NCBI RefSeq assembly: GCF_027694345.1
Contig: NZ_JAQEVU010000001.1
Location: 124,001-188,000, forward strand
Direction: 5' to 3'
DNA from: Varibaculum timonense_A
Lineage (GTDB): Bacteria; Actinomycetota; Actinomycetes; Actinomycetales; Actinomycetaceae
Length of the DNA: 64,000 bases
This document shows positions 53,193 through 62,721 of this stretch, piece after piece. The position numbers and the translations under genes were made by a program. Position 1 is the first letter of the stretch, and each line of letters opens with the position of its first letter. The notes below the pieces were generated by a model. That model ran no database searches and was not told the origin of the DNA. It saw only the letters and a program-made list of their open reading frames with translations.

Positions 53193-55256
53193 ATGGAAAC
53201 TTTGCACTTTGTAGTGGTCGTTTTGAGCTTTGTGCTGCTTTCGTCAGTCCTTGACCAGATGATTTCGCGAGTCTCTCTGCCGTTGGTGCAAATCGGGATT
53301 GGTTTGCTAATGGCCGTTTTTATCAGCGGACCTCTTGAATTTAGTTTAGATCCCGAGCTGTTCTTGGTGCTCTTTATTGCTCCTTTGCTCTATGATGAAT
53401 CCCGAAACGTTTCTAAACGATTGCTTTATCGGCATTTTTCGGCAGTGCTCAATCTGGCGATTGGCTTAGTCATTTGCAGTTGTTTAGCTGTGGGTTTCTT
53501 CTTGAACTATTTAGAGCCGTCAATCCCGCTTACGGCGGCTTTTGCATTGGGGGCGGCGTTGGGGCCGACCGATGCGGTTGCAGTAGGAGCCTTGTCGGGA
53601 ACGGTAAAACTTAATTCGCGGCAAAGCACTTTGTTAGCTGGTGAAGCCCTGATTAATGATGCTTCCGGGATTGTTTCTTTTCAGTTCGCGGTGGCGGCCG
53701 CCGTCACTGGTGCTTTTTCTTTAACCAATGCGGCCGGAGCTTTTGCGGTTTCGTTTTTGGGGGGATTGTCTCTCGGGGTGTTACTGGGGATTGTATCTTT
53801 GCTGATACTCAAGGCGGTGCGGGGGATTGGGCTAGAGTCCACGGTTTTCCATGTGACTTTTGAACTGCTTTCACCTTTCGTTTTCTTTATTATTGCCGAA
53901 GAGCTACACGTTTCGGGGATTTTAGCGGTAGTTGCCGGTGGTCTTTTGGTTACTTTACTTCCGCAGAGGACGAGTGCTTTTGCTGCTCGGGTACGTCTGG
54001 TGTCCGGTTCGGTTTGGGAAGTCGTCGCGTTTATTCTCAACGGGATTGTGTTCATCATGTTGGGTACGCAAATCCCGGGGGTGTTTAACAGTACTTGGCG
54101 TGAAAATTCTAATCCGTTATCCCTAATTGGGCTAGTTTTTGCGATAACCTCCCTCAGTGTAGTGCTGCGTTTTGTATGGGTTTTGCTTTTCGATTGGCGC
54201 TACTACCGGCGTTTGCAGCGACGGGACAAATCCTCAATAGAGTCTACAGAGGTTTTTGCGGGCGGCAAGGTTAGCACTCTCAAACTTATTCAAAATGCCC
54301 TGGTCACCACGTTAGCTGGACCTAAAGGGGCAGTTACCTTATCGATTGCTTTCACTTTGCCACTGGTGACGGCGGGAGGAAAAGAGTTTCCTGCCCGCGG
54401 TGAGTTAATCTTTATTGCTTCCGGCGTTATTTTATTGACTTTGCTAATGGCTAATTTCTTGACCCCCTTGCTTACTCCTGCTCCGGAAATACCTGATGAT
54501 ACCGAGCTTCATCAGGCACGTGCCCGGGTAAAGAAGCAGGTAATCAAGATTTTGCGGGAAGAGTTCGCGCCGCGTTCCCCTTTGGCGGTCACGGTGGTTT
54601 GTACGCGTTTGACCCGCCAAATTAATGAGGATTTGGATTCTTCTCATTCTCATAATCTTTTCCGTGAGATTCGGATTGATACTATTCGTCACCAGATGCG
54701 TCTACTCGATGAAATCGCGGATTCTGGGCAGGCAGATAAAGCGGTAGTAGTGGCTATGCGCAAAGTTTTACGTCGCTCCTTACTATTGTCGGGTTCGCAG
54801 TCTACCGCGCATCATCCTGGGAAAAGCTTGCGCGGTGTTGGTCAGTTTCTGCGTAACCGTTTAGGGGACTGGTTCAAGAAGATGCGGTTAAGGTCTGGTT
54901 CTGTCCCGGTAGTCGAGAATCCTAATGGGATGCGGGCGATGCGTTTACGCATGGAAGAGGAAGCCATCAAGTATTTGCGTGCCCGTCAAAGCACCACCGA
55001 CGATTTGGAGCGTCAAGTTGCTAGCTATCTGCTGGAAGATCACCAAGAGATAGTTAAAGTTTTGAAGAATGATTCGCGCTCTTACCGTAATGATTTGCAG
55101 GCAAAAGTCGATGACTTAGAAGAAGAGTCCTTGCGGCTGCAACTGGGATGTATTCAGGATTTACGGGAGGACGGTACTCTCAGCGATGATTTGGCTGATG
55201 CGCTGCGGCAAGAAGTTTACCTGTTACAAATGAATTATGCTGATGCTGGTCATTAA
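53193..55256 (+). CDS. Na+/H+ antiporter (CPA1 family)
   Basis: A 687-residue membrane protein. About 12 helices occupy the first 420 residues. The ion-site residues lie in FALGAALGPTDAVAVGAL (about 114-131) and AGEALINDASGIVSF (about 150-164), typical of the CPA1/NhaP group. The hydrophilic C-terminal part (about 430-687) is helical, likely cytosolic and regulatory. It converges with the AspT-type gene within 1 base. Confidence 0.88.
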   Translation: METLHFVVVVLSFVLLSSVLDQMISRVSLPLVQIGIGLLMAVFISGPLEFSLDPELFLVLFIAPLLYDESRNVSKRLLYRHFSAVLNLAIGLVICSCLAVGFFLNYLEPSIPLTAAFALGAALGPTDAVAVGALSGTVKLNSRQSTLLAGEALINDASGIVSFQFAVAAAVTGAFSLTNAAGAFAVSFLGGLSLGVLLGIVSLLILKAVRGIGLESTVFHVTFELLSPFVFFIIAEELHVSGILAVVAGGLLVTLLPQRTSAFAARVRLVSGSVWEVVAFILNGIVFIMLGTQIPGVFNSTWRENSNPLSLIGLVFAITSLSVVLRFVWVLLFDWRYYRRLQRRDKSSIESTEVFAGGKVSTLKLIQNALVTTLAGPKGAVTLSIAFTLPLVTAGGKEFPARGELIFIASGVILLTLLMANFLTPLLTPAPEIPDDTELHQARARVKKQVIKILREEFAPRSPLAVTVVCTRLTRQINEDLDSSHSHNLFREIRIDTIRHQMRLLDEIADSGQADKAVVVAMRKVLRRSLLLSGSQSTAHHPGKSLRGVGQFLRNRLGDWFKKMRLRSGSVPVVENPNGMRAMRLRMEEEAIKYLRARQSTTDDLERQVASYLLEDHQEIVKVLKNDSRSYRNDLQAKVDDLEEESLRLQLGCIQDLREDGTLSDDLADALRQEVYLLQMNYADAGH

Positions 55257-55257
55257 G

Positions 55258-56844
55258 CTAAAGCACCATCACGATTTGTACTAGCACGATTTTTGCGATA
55301 ATCCCGAGGGCGAAGGTGGCAGAATATCCAGATTCGCAACGCTCATCGGGGATAGTGCTCTGTACGTGACTGAGAATTGCGGGCTGCCCCACGAAACCGG
55401 CGATTGCCCCCGCCATCCGGGCAGTAGAAAGCCCTAAGAATTTTCCGAGCAGCCAGAATGCCACCAGCACTGGCACTATACCGGCAGCAGCCAATAGCCC
55501 GATTTTTATTCCGGTAAGGGAAAAGGCGCTACTGGCAAAGGCTGGTCCAGATGATAAACCTACTGCCGCCAGGAATAGCACCAGTCCCATTTGTCGCAAC
55601 ATATTATTTGCCGAGGGCGCCAGGGAGAATACTAATGGCCCCAACCGGTCAATGCGCCCTAGTAGTAATCCCACTACCAGCGGACCAGCCGCGGCGCCTA
55701 AGGCGAGTGAGCCGAGAGAACCCAGGGGGATAGTGATGAGTCCAAGTGCCACCCCGGCGGCAATCCCGAGTCCGAATGGCAGATAATCGATGGCAGAGAT
55801 TTTATGTTCCGAATCCCCGAAAGTTTTAGCAATATCGTTTAACCGTTCTATTGGGTAGACAACTAATACCCGATCCCCCATTTGCAGGCGGGTTTCAGCA
55901 GTGGCAAGCATATCGGTGTCGGCTCGGCGCACGCGGGTTAGGAGTGATTGAAAACGAGCCGGTAAGAACAGATCTGCAACTTTTTTCCCCACTAAACGCT
56001 GGTTGGAAACTGTGAAGCGACGGAAATCTATATCTTTCCGGTCAGCAGAGATGTCTTCCCCTATTGGCGTGCCTAAGGTTTTTCCAGCGGTTTTAACCGC
56101 ATCCGGAATGCCAACCAGGAAAGCTAAATCTCCGGCTTTTAGTTCCCCATCGGGGTGGGCAACCTGCATTTTGCCGTCCCGCAGCAGATAGGAAATCCGT
56201 AGCCCGCCTTCCGAAGACCCCACGACCTCGGCAATCCCCGGTATTTCTTGGATTCTCATCGGGTTTTCTACCCGAATAGTTTGGGTAAAAAGTCCGGCCG
56301 CTGATGCCGGGTTTGGGTCATTTTTCGCTGGAAGTTTTATCCGCATGAGTGCTGTCACTACCACCATGGTTACGATTACCCCCACCGGGTAGGCAATCGC
56401 GTATCCTACTGCGGGCTGGGCGCTTCCTCCGGCAGCGTCGGTCGCGGCTGCTAGAGCTGGGGTGGTAGTTAGCGAACCGGCGAACATTCCTCCCAGTAGC
56501 GGGGAACTAAGCCCCAAGGCTTTGCCGCCGAAGGCCACCACTAGGGCGTAAACGGCAAGTAAAACGACAGCCCCAATCAGTAATGGAGATTGTTTGCGCA
56601 GGTCGCGGAAGAAAGAAGCGCCCGCCGCCAAGCCAATAGTGTAGACAAAAAGTGCCAAGCCGATAGCGGAGACCAGGGACAGGTTTTCTCCGAGCGCCGG
56701 GTTTAACGCTCCGACTGCCAGGCCGACGAATAAGGCCCCGGCAGCACCGAACTTTAGAGGGCCGAAAGGTATCGAACCGAATAGAGTTCCCAGGGCGATT
56801 ACTAAAAATAGGGTCAATAGGGAAGAAGAGGCGAGTATTTGCAT
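55258..56844 (-). CDS. AspT/YidE/YbjL-family transporter with a TrkA-C (RCK_C) domain
   Basis: A membrane protein of 528 residues with two halves of about five helices each flanking a cytosolic regulatory part (about 175-330). ASDAAGGSA-type Gly-rich loops (ATDAAGGSAQPAVGYAIAYP) and FLAAVGLSSG in the second half are seen; the middle has RCK_C-like stretches (RVLVVYPIERL). The family (aspartate-alanine exchange in AspT) exports or exchanges anions. ATG 56844 is preferred for AAAGGG upstream; an in-frame ATG at 56883 would add 13 residues. Confidence 0.85.
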   Translation of the reverse strand: MQILASSSLLTLFLVIALGTLFGSIPFGPLKFGAAGALFVGLAVGALNPALGENLSLVSAIGLALFVYTIGLAAGASFFRDLRKQSPLLIGAVVLLAVYALVVAFGGKALGLSSPLLGGMFAGSLTTTPALAAATDAAGGSAQPAVGYAIAYPVGVIVTMVVVTALMRIKLPAKNDPNPASAAGLFTQTIRVENPMRIQEIPGIAEVVGSSEGGLRISYLLRDGKMQVAHPDGELKAGDLAFLVGIPDAVKTAGKTLGTPIGEDISADRKDIDFRRFTVSNQRLVGKKVADLFLPARFQSLLTRVRRADTDMLATAETRLQMGDRVLVVYPIERLNDIAKTFGDSEHKISAIDYLPFGLGIAAGVALGLITIPLGSLGSLALGAAAGPLVVGLLLGRIDRLGPLVFSLAPSANNMLRQMGLVLFLAAVGLSSGPAFASSAFSLTGIKIGLLAAAGIVPVLVAFWLLGKFLGLSTARMAGAIAGFVGQPAILSHVQSTIPDERCESGYSATFALGIIAKIVLVQIVMVL

Positions 56845-56975
56845 CACCCTTTCAGGATAGCGAGGATAATCTGTAAAACGCATTCTGCGATGTCAGCAAG
56901 CTGCCAGCCCGCCCTTGGGGGTTTAAAATACGACAGAGCTAATCAGACCTTTCTGAAAATAAAGGATTATTCTTA

Positions 56976-57875
56976 TTAAACCTGGTTCTGGTCGGTACTT
57001 TCCGGGAAGGTGGACTTTAGCGTGGGGAAGATTTCCCGAGCCAGGTTGTTGATTTGGGTTTGCAATATGGGGGCGAGGCGGTTCTGTAATTCACTGCGCT
57101 CCATGGAGGCTACCGGCTCTAACTGCACGATATAGCGCATCGTTGCTACTCCGTAAATCATGGACATCAAAATTTCAATCAGCATCGGGAAGCGTGACTC
57201 TAGCTGCCTTTTTTGTACCGGAGGAAGATAGGGGGCAAGCGAATCTAGCAGTTGGACTACCCCTTTTTGTAGATTGTCGCGGATATAGCTGCGGAACCGC
57301 TGGGTGGTTTCAGCGTCGGTAATAAGCGCGCGCATCAGGGCTTTCATTCGATCTTTGGTGAGGCGTTCCTCGTAAAGAGTGAAGGCGAAATCCAATAGCC
57401 GCTCGGCTACTCCCTCAATTCCGGGTTCCCATAGTTGGAGGACTTGTTCTAAGGGGTCAAGCGGTAAATCGAAGCAATCTCGAAATAACCGCTGTTTGGA
57501 GCGAAAATAATAGCTGACCATTGCGGGGTCGCAACCCGCCCCTTTAGCAATCGAACGCATCGTGGTGCCGTCATAGCCGCGGGCAATGAACTGGGATTCG
57601 GCAACCCGCTTGATCTGTTCGCGCATTCTCCCGCGCGCTCCCCGCGGCCCTCTCCCGTGACCAGGGGAACGTTTGGCTGTTTTTGGGACAGAAGATGGGG
57701 TTTTGGCTTTCTTAGTTCCCGGCTTTAAATCCCGAGCGCGCGAATTAGCTAACGTTTCCTTTTTGTAATCATCGGTGGTTAATTCATCGTCACCGAAACT
57801 TTTTCCGCTGACTCTTTTTCGCTTGCTAGAGCGTTCCTGCTGGTTGGTGTGATTTTCTCTGGATTTTGCGTTCAT
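56976..57875 (-). CDS. TetR-family regulator with long basic N-terminal extension
   Basis: 299 residues. The HTH starts near residue 85: MREQIKRVAESQFIARGYDGTT, then MRSIAKGAGCDPAMVSYYFRSKQRLF (recognition helix). Ahead of it stand about 80 residues rich in Lys, Arg, Ser and Gly that look disordered and may help DNA contact. The ligand domain is helical. It is divergent from the CoA-activase-type gene with about 80 bases between and so may control it. Confidence 0.85.
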   Translation of the reverse strand: MNAKSRENHTNQQERSSKRKRVSGKSFGDDELTTDDYKKETLANSRARDLKPGTKKAKTPSSVPKTAKRSPGHGRGPRGARGRMREQIKRVAESQFIARGYDGTTMRSIAKGAGCDPAMVSYYFRSKQRLFRDCFDLPLDPLEQVLQLWEPGIEGVAERLLDFAFTLYEERLTKDRMKALMRALITDAETTQRFRSYIRDNLQKGVVQLLDSLAPYLPPVQKRQLESRFPMLIEILMSMIYGVATMRYIVQLEPVASMERSELQNRLAPILQTQINNLAREIFPTLKSTFPESTDQNQV

Positions 57876-57957
57876 AGTTTTATCCTAATTTCAACACCCT
57901 GTGAATTTAGTGTTTTCAGCTTACCTTGAGGTGGTGATAACGACTCCGGGAGATGCT

Positions 57958-60900
57958 ATGAGTAAGACAACTGCCGCCCTTGACCTTGCGGGTGCAGATG
58001 GTCTGATTTCAATCGGGGACACGCATACGCTCAAACTGGGCATCGACATTGGCTCTACCACGGTAAAAGCGGTGCTACTTGAGGGTCGGCAGGTAATCTT
58101 TTCCGATTATCGCCGCCACCATGCGGATGTGCGCGGGGAACTGGCCGGCTTGTTGCGCGATATTAACGCCGCGCATCCAGGAATTACCGTAAAGGCCGCG
58201 GTTACCGGTTCCGGGGGGCTTTCGGTTGCCGGAGCGATGAAAGTACCTTTCGTGCAAGAAGTTATCGCCGGTACCAAAGCGGTGGGCGATACTCATCCGC
58301 AAACCGATGTGATTATTGAACTGGGCGGGGAAGATGCCAAAATCACCTATCTGCACCCCACTCCCGAGCAGCGTATGAACGGCACCTGTGCCGGGGGAAC
58401 CGGCGCTTTTATCGACCAGATGGCTACCTTGCTACACACCGACGCCTCGGGGCTAGACAAACTTGCCGCCCGTGCCAACCAGCTTTATCCGATTGCCTCG
58501 CGTTGCGGGGTATTCGCGAAAACCGACCTGCAGCCCCTGCTTAACGAGGGCGCGGCGCACGAAGACCTCGCGGCCTCGATTTTTACCGCAGTCGCCACCC
58601 AAACTATTGCCGGACTGGCCTGTGGACGCCCGATTCGCGGAAACGTAATGTTCCTGGGCGGGCCGCTGCACTTCCTGCCTAACCTGCGTAAAGCCTATGA
58701 GGAGCTGCTGCCTAAAGCCGATAGTTTCTTCACCCCGGAGCACGCCGAACTTTACGTGGCCTTGGGGGCAGCCTTAAGCGCAGGTAAAGGGGAGCCGCGC
58801 CCCCTCGAACAGTTAATAACCAACCTGACCACCGGGAAAATCGATACTGATTCGCAGCGGATGCGCCCGCTATTTGCTAATGAAGAAGAACTCGCGGAAT
58901 TCCGTGCCCGCCACGACAAGGAAGTAATCCCGCAACTACCATTATCCGAGGCGCGGGGGCGCTGCTTCCTGGGGGTAGATTCCGGGTCTACTACGATTAA
59001 AGCAGTCGTGATTGACCAGGATAAACGGATCGTATTCACTCACTATGCTTCCAATGAGGGCGACCCGGTTTCTGCGGCAGTGGAAATTGTGCGCCGTATA
59101 CGCACTGAACTTCCCGAGGGCGCCTATATTGGGCGCGCCTGCTCCACCGGTTATGGGGAGGGGCTGGTGAAAACCGCCCTTAACTTAGAGCAAGGCGAAG
59201 TGGAAACGATGGCGCATTTCCGCGCCGCTGAAGACCTGCTGCCGGGGGTTTCCTCGGTGATTGATATTGGCGGGCAAGACATGAAATATCTGAAGATTCG
59301 CGCGGGAGCCGTGGATTCTATCTCGGTGAACGAGGCTTGTTCGTCTGGTTGTGGATCTTTCTTGCAGACCTTTGCTGCCACTATGGGAACCAGTGTGCAA
59401 AGCTTTGCCGCCGATGCGGTAGCTGCCAAAGCGCCGGTGGATTTGGGTACGCGCTGCACCGTGTTTATGAACTCTTCGGTAAAGCAGGCGCAAAAAGAGG
59501 GTGCGAGCCCGAAAGATATTGCGGCTGGGCTTTCCTATTCGGTGGTGCGTAACGCCCTCTATAAAGTTATTAAACTCAAAACCCCTGAAGAGCTGGGAGA
59601 AAAGGTAGTTGTCCAGGGGGGAACTTTCCTTAACGATGCAGTGCTGCGGGCTTTTGAGCTGCTAACTAAACGGGAAGTGGTGCGCCCTAATATCGCCGGT
59701 TTGATGGGTGCTTATGGGGCGGCATTGATTGCGAAACAAGGAGATGACGGCCAGGGTGAATCTACCTTGGCAACCCTGGAAGACCTAGAGAAATTCCAGG
59801 TAGAGACTACTCGCAAGACCTGTCGGTTGTGTCAAAACCACTGTCAGATGACTATTTCTACCTTCTCGAATGGGGAGCGGCACGTGTCGGGGAACCGCTG
59901 CGAACGCGGAGCCTCCTTAGAAAAAGTACCCAAGAAGTCGGCACTGCCGAACCTGTTTGATTGGAAATATAAGCGGATTTTCGGGTATCGCCGCCTGACC
60001 GAAAAGAAAGCATTCCGCGGGGATATCGGTATTCCCCGGGTACTGAATATGTATGAAAACTATCCGCTCTGGTTCACTATGCTCACCAAGCTGGGCTTTA
60101 GGGTGATGGTTTCGGGACGCTCCAATCATGACCTGTTCGAGACCGGGATGGAGTCGATTCCTTCTGAAAATATTTGTTACCCCGCGAAACTGGTGCATGG
60201 GCATATCGAGTCCCTAATTAAGAAAGGGATAAAAACTATTTTCTATCCCTCGGTGATTTATGAACAACAGCTGGTGGAAGGCACCGATAACTGCTTTAAC
60301 TGCCCGGTGGTGGGTACCTATCCCGAGGTTATCCGTAACAATATGGAATCGGTGCAAGATAGCGATGTTCGCTTAATCAGTCCCTTCTTGAACCTGGGTA
60401 ACCGAGAGTTTTTGCCCAAGCGAATCGCGGAAGTATTCGCTGATTGGAACGTTACCGAGGAGGAAGCCAAATCCGCCCTCGATGCAGCTTGGGAAGAGGA
60501 CGCCGCGGTCAAGGCAGAGATTCGGGAGAAAGGCCGCGAAGCTTTAGCGTGGATTTGTGAAAACGGGGTGCGCGGGATTGTGCTGGCAGGCCGCCCCTAT
60601 CACCTCGATCCGGAAGTTAATCACGGGATTCCGGAGTTGATTATCGGCTTGGGAATGGCGGTATTTACCGAAGACTCGGTGGTAGATAGCCGCCTGGAGC
60701 GCCCTTTGCGCGTGCGTGACCAGTGGGCTTATCATTCTCGCCTCTACGAGGCGGCTGCCCGGGTGGGCGACGAACCCGATCTGGAGCTGGTTCAGCTGAA
60801 CTCTTTCGGTTGCGGTGTAGACGCAATCACCGCTGACCAGGTGCAAGAGATTTTGGAGGGGCGCGGAGACGTTCACACCGTCCTCAAGATTGACGAGGTT

Positions 60901-62535
60901 TCCAACCTGGGAGCCGCCCGGATTCGGCTGCGCTCTCTAGATGCTGCCACCCGGGAGCGGGAAAGCTCCACGGTGCTTACCTATCCCAGTGCGGATAGGA
61001 TTGGTAATCCGGATGCTGCGCCAAGAGGGTCAGCAGAATCGGCAGTTCCCACCCGCGTTGATCCGGCCGCCGAAGCGGCAGCGGAGGAAGCCCGCTTGCA
61101 GGAAGCTGGTCACTTGCAGGTGCATTCTAAATTCACCGAGCAGATGCGCAAAGATGGTTGGGAGATTCTGGTTCCTCAAATGGCGCCGATCCAGTTCCGA
61201 GTAGCACAACCGGTGGTGCGCCGCGCCGGATTGAACGTGCGGTTGCTGGAACATACTTCGCGCGAATCGATGGAAACTGGCCTCAAGTTCGTAAATAACG
61301 ATTCTTGTTACCCCGCGATTGTGGTGATCGGGCAGCTGATTGAGGAGTTCACGTCTGGGCGTGCCAACCCCGATAAAACTGCGGTGGCGATTTCGCAGAC
61401 CGGAGGAATGTGCCGAGCAACAAATTATGCGTCCCTGCTACGTAAAGGGCTGCGGGATGCCGGGTATCCGCAGGTACCGGTGATTGCCGCCTCGGTGCAA
61501 GGCATTGAAGAAAACCCGGGTTTCCAGCTGTCTTGGTCGGAAATCCACCGGATTTTGCAAGCTATCTGTTTAGGTGACATGTTGCAGACTATGCTGCTGC
61601 GCATTCGCCCCTATGAGCTGGTGAAAGGTTCCGCGATGGAGCTTTATCGGCGCTGGGATCAGATTATCCAGGAATGGTTTGCGGCTGGCAAATACTCGGC
61701 CACCTGGGGCGGCCGCCTCAGCTATTCTCGTCTGATTAAGGAATGTGTCAAAGAGTTCAATGCTTTTGCTTTGAACGATGAACCACGCCGCCCCCGGGTT
61801 GGTTTGGTGGGAGAAATCCTGGTGAAGTTCCACCCGGATGCGAATAACCATGCGGTGAAGGTCATTGAAGAAGAAGGCTGTGAAGCGGAGCTACCTACCT
61901 TGATTCAGTTCTTCCATTATTCTTTGGCCAGCGGGAACTTTGAGCGGGACGAAATGGGCAATTCTCGCAAAGTTAAGTTAGCTATGGATACGGGGCTGTG
62001 GGCGTTAGAGCGCTATGAGGATGCGATTCGCCGGGCTTTCGCCAAAACTAACGGCAAGTTCGAGATGCACCGGCGTATTAAGGATATGGCGGCGCGTTCT
62101 GTCGATATTGCAAGCATGGGTAATCAGGCTGGTGAAGGCTGGTATTTGACCGCGGAAATGGTGGACATGATTGAGCATGGCTGCCCTAATATTATTTGCG
62201 CTCAGCCTTTTGGGTGTCTGCCGAATCATGTGATTGGCAAGGGTATGTTCCGGGCGCTGCGTAACCGTTATCCGCAGGCTAATGTGGTGGCTGTCGACTA
62301 TGACCCCGGTGCCTCGGAAGTTAATCAGCTGAACCGGATCAAGTTGATGATTGCGACTGCCCTGCGCGGTGAGGAATTGGCTGATGATTTCGATGGTTTA
62401 CCCGAGGGCGCGCGCGGAGGCGGCTGCGGATGCGCGTCCTCGTGTGGTAGCGGAGTGCAGTGGAATTCTGAGGTTCAAGTTAGCCCCGCCGGTAGGCGTT
62501 CCCTGCCGATTACCCCGGTTAGCGCCGCGCGCTAA
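57958..62535 (+). CDS. large double-activase CoA-dehydratase-type protein (BcrAD/BadFG x2, DUF2229, HGD-D-like)
   Basis: A 1,525-residue protein of the 2-hydroxyacyl-CoA dehydratase-activase group. Two ASKHA ATPase domains are in tandem (IDIGSTTVKAV near 29-39; VDSGSTTIKAVV near 340-351). Both keep the two Cys that carry a shared [4Fe-4S] cluster in HgdC: GTCAGGTGAF and SRCGVF; EACSSGCGSF and TRCTVF. Then comes a CoA-activase domain (DUF2229-like; KTCRLCQNHC near 620) and a C-terminal dehydratase-like part (SFGCGVDAIT). It ends in GGGCGCASSCGSG, a Cys cluster. It should inject electrons at low potential by ATP use. I chose ATG 57958 for the GGGAG upstream; GTG 57901 is an option. The substrate is unknown; the size suggests an anaerobic role. 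Confidence 0.85.
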   Translation: MSKTTAALDLAGADGLISIGDTHTLKLGIDIGSTTVKAVLLEGRQVIFSDYRRHHADVRGELAGLLRDINAAHPGITVKAAVTGSGGLSVAGAMKVPFVQEVIAGTKAVGDTHPQTDVIIELGGEDAKITYLHPTPEQRMNGTCAGGTGAFIDQMATLLHTDASGLDKLAARANQLYPIASRCGVFAKTDLQPLLNEGAAHEDLAASIFTAVATQTIAGLACGRPIRGNVMFLGGPLHFLPNLRKAYEELLPKADSFFTPEHAELYVALGAALSAGKGEPRPLEQLITNLTTGKIDTDSQRMRPLFANEEELAEFRARHDKEVIPQLPLSEARGRCFLGVDSGSTTIKAVVIDQDKRIVFTHYASNEGDPVSAAVEIVRRIRTELPEGAYIGRACSTGYGEGLVKTALNLEQGEVETMAHFRAAEDLLPGVSSVIDIGGQDMKYLKIRAGAVDSISVNEACSSGCGSFLQTFAATMGTSVQSFAADAVAAKAPVDLGTRCTVFMNSSVKQAQKEGASPKDIAAGLSYSVVRNALYKVIKLKTPEELGEKVVVQGGTFLNDAVLRAFELLTKREVVRPNIAGLMGAYGAALIAKQGDDGQGESTLATLEDLEKFQVETTRKTCRLCQNHCQMTISTFSNGERHVSGNRCERGASLEKVPKKSALPNLFDWKYKRIFGYRRLTEKKAFRGDIGIPRVLNMYENYPLWFTMLTKLGFRVMVSGRSNHDLFETGMESIPSENICYPAKLVHGHIESLIKKGIKTIFYPSVIYEQQLVEGTDNCFNCPVVGTYPEVIRNNMESVQDSDVRLISPFLNLGNREFLPKRIAEVFADWNVTEEEAKSALDAAWEEDAAVKAEIREKGREALAWICENGVRGIVLAGRPYHLDPEVNHGIPELIIGLGMAVFTEDSVVDSRLERPLRVRDQWAYHSRLYEAAARVGDEPDLELVQLNSFGCGVDAITADQVQEILEGRGDVHTVLKIDEVSNLGAARIRLRSLDAATRERESSTVLTYPSADRIGNPDAAPRGSAESAVPTRVDPAAEAAAEEARLQEAGHLQVHSKFTEQMRKDGWEILVPQMAPIQFRVAQPVVRRAGLNVRLLEHTSRESMETGLKFVNNDSCYPAIVVIGQLIEEFTSGRANPDKTAVAISQTGGMCRATNYASLLRKGLRDAGYPQVPVIAASVQGIEENPGFQLSWSEIHRILQAICLGDMLQTMLLRIRPYELVKGSAMELYRRWDQIIQEWFAAGKYSATWGGRLSYSRLIKECVKEFNAFALNDEPRRPRVGLVGEILVKFHPDANNHAVKVIEEEGCEAELPTLIQFFHYSLASGNFERDEMGNSRKVKLAMDTGLWALERYEDAIRRAFAKTNGKFEMHRRIKDMAARSVDIASMGNQAGEGWYLTAEMVDMIEHGCPNIICAQPFGCLPNHVIGKGMFRALRNRYPQANVVAVDYDPGASEVNQLNRIKLMIATALRGEELADDFDGLPEGARGGGCGCASSCGSGVQWNSEVQVSPAGRRSLPITPVSAAR

Positions 62536-62721
62536 GGTTTTTGGGGCTTAGCCGAGGACACCCCGTTGTGACCCCGGTAATACCGATGTTACCTCTATTG
62601 GTTGTGCTCTCGCTGGGGAATCAACTATTATATTGATTTTTTATCATGTTTTTAGTTAGGGTTTGGGTGTTCAGTTATTCCGTGGTTAGCTCCCTTCTGG
62701 GGTTTTGAGTTTGGGAAAGAT

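Noticed and set aside
57901..57957. 19-residue N-terminal extension of the double-activase
   Set aside because: GTG at 57901 has no ribosome site; ATG 57958 has GGGAG and fits the family start.
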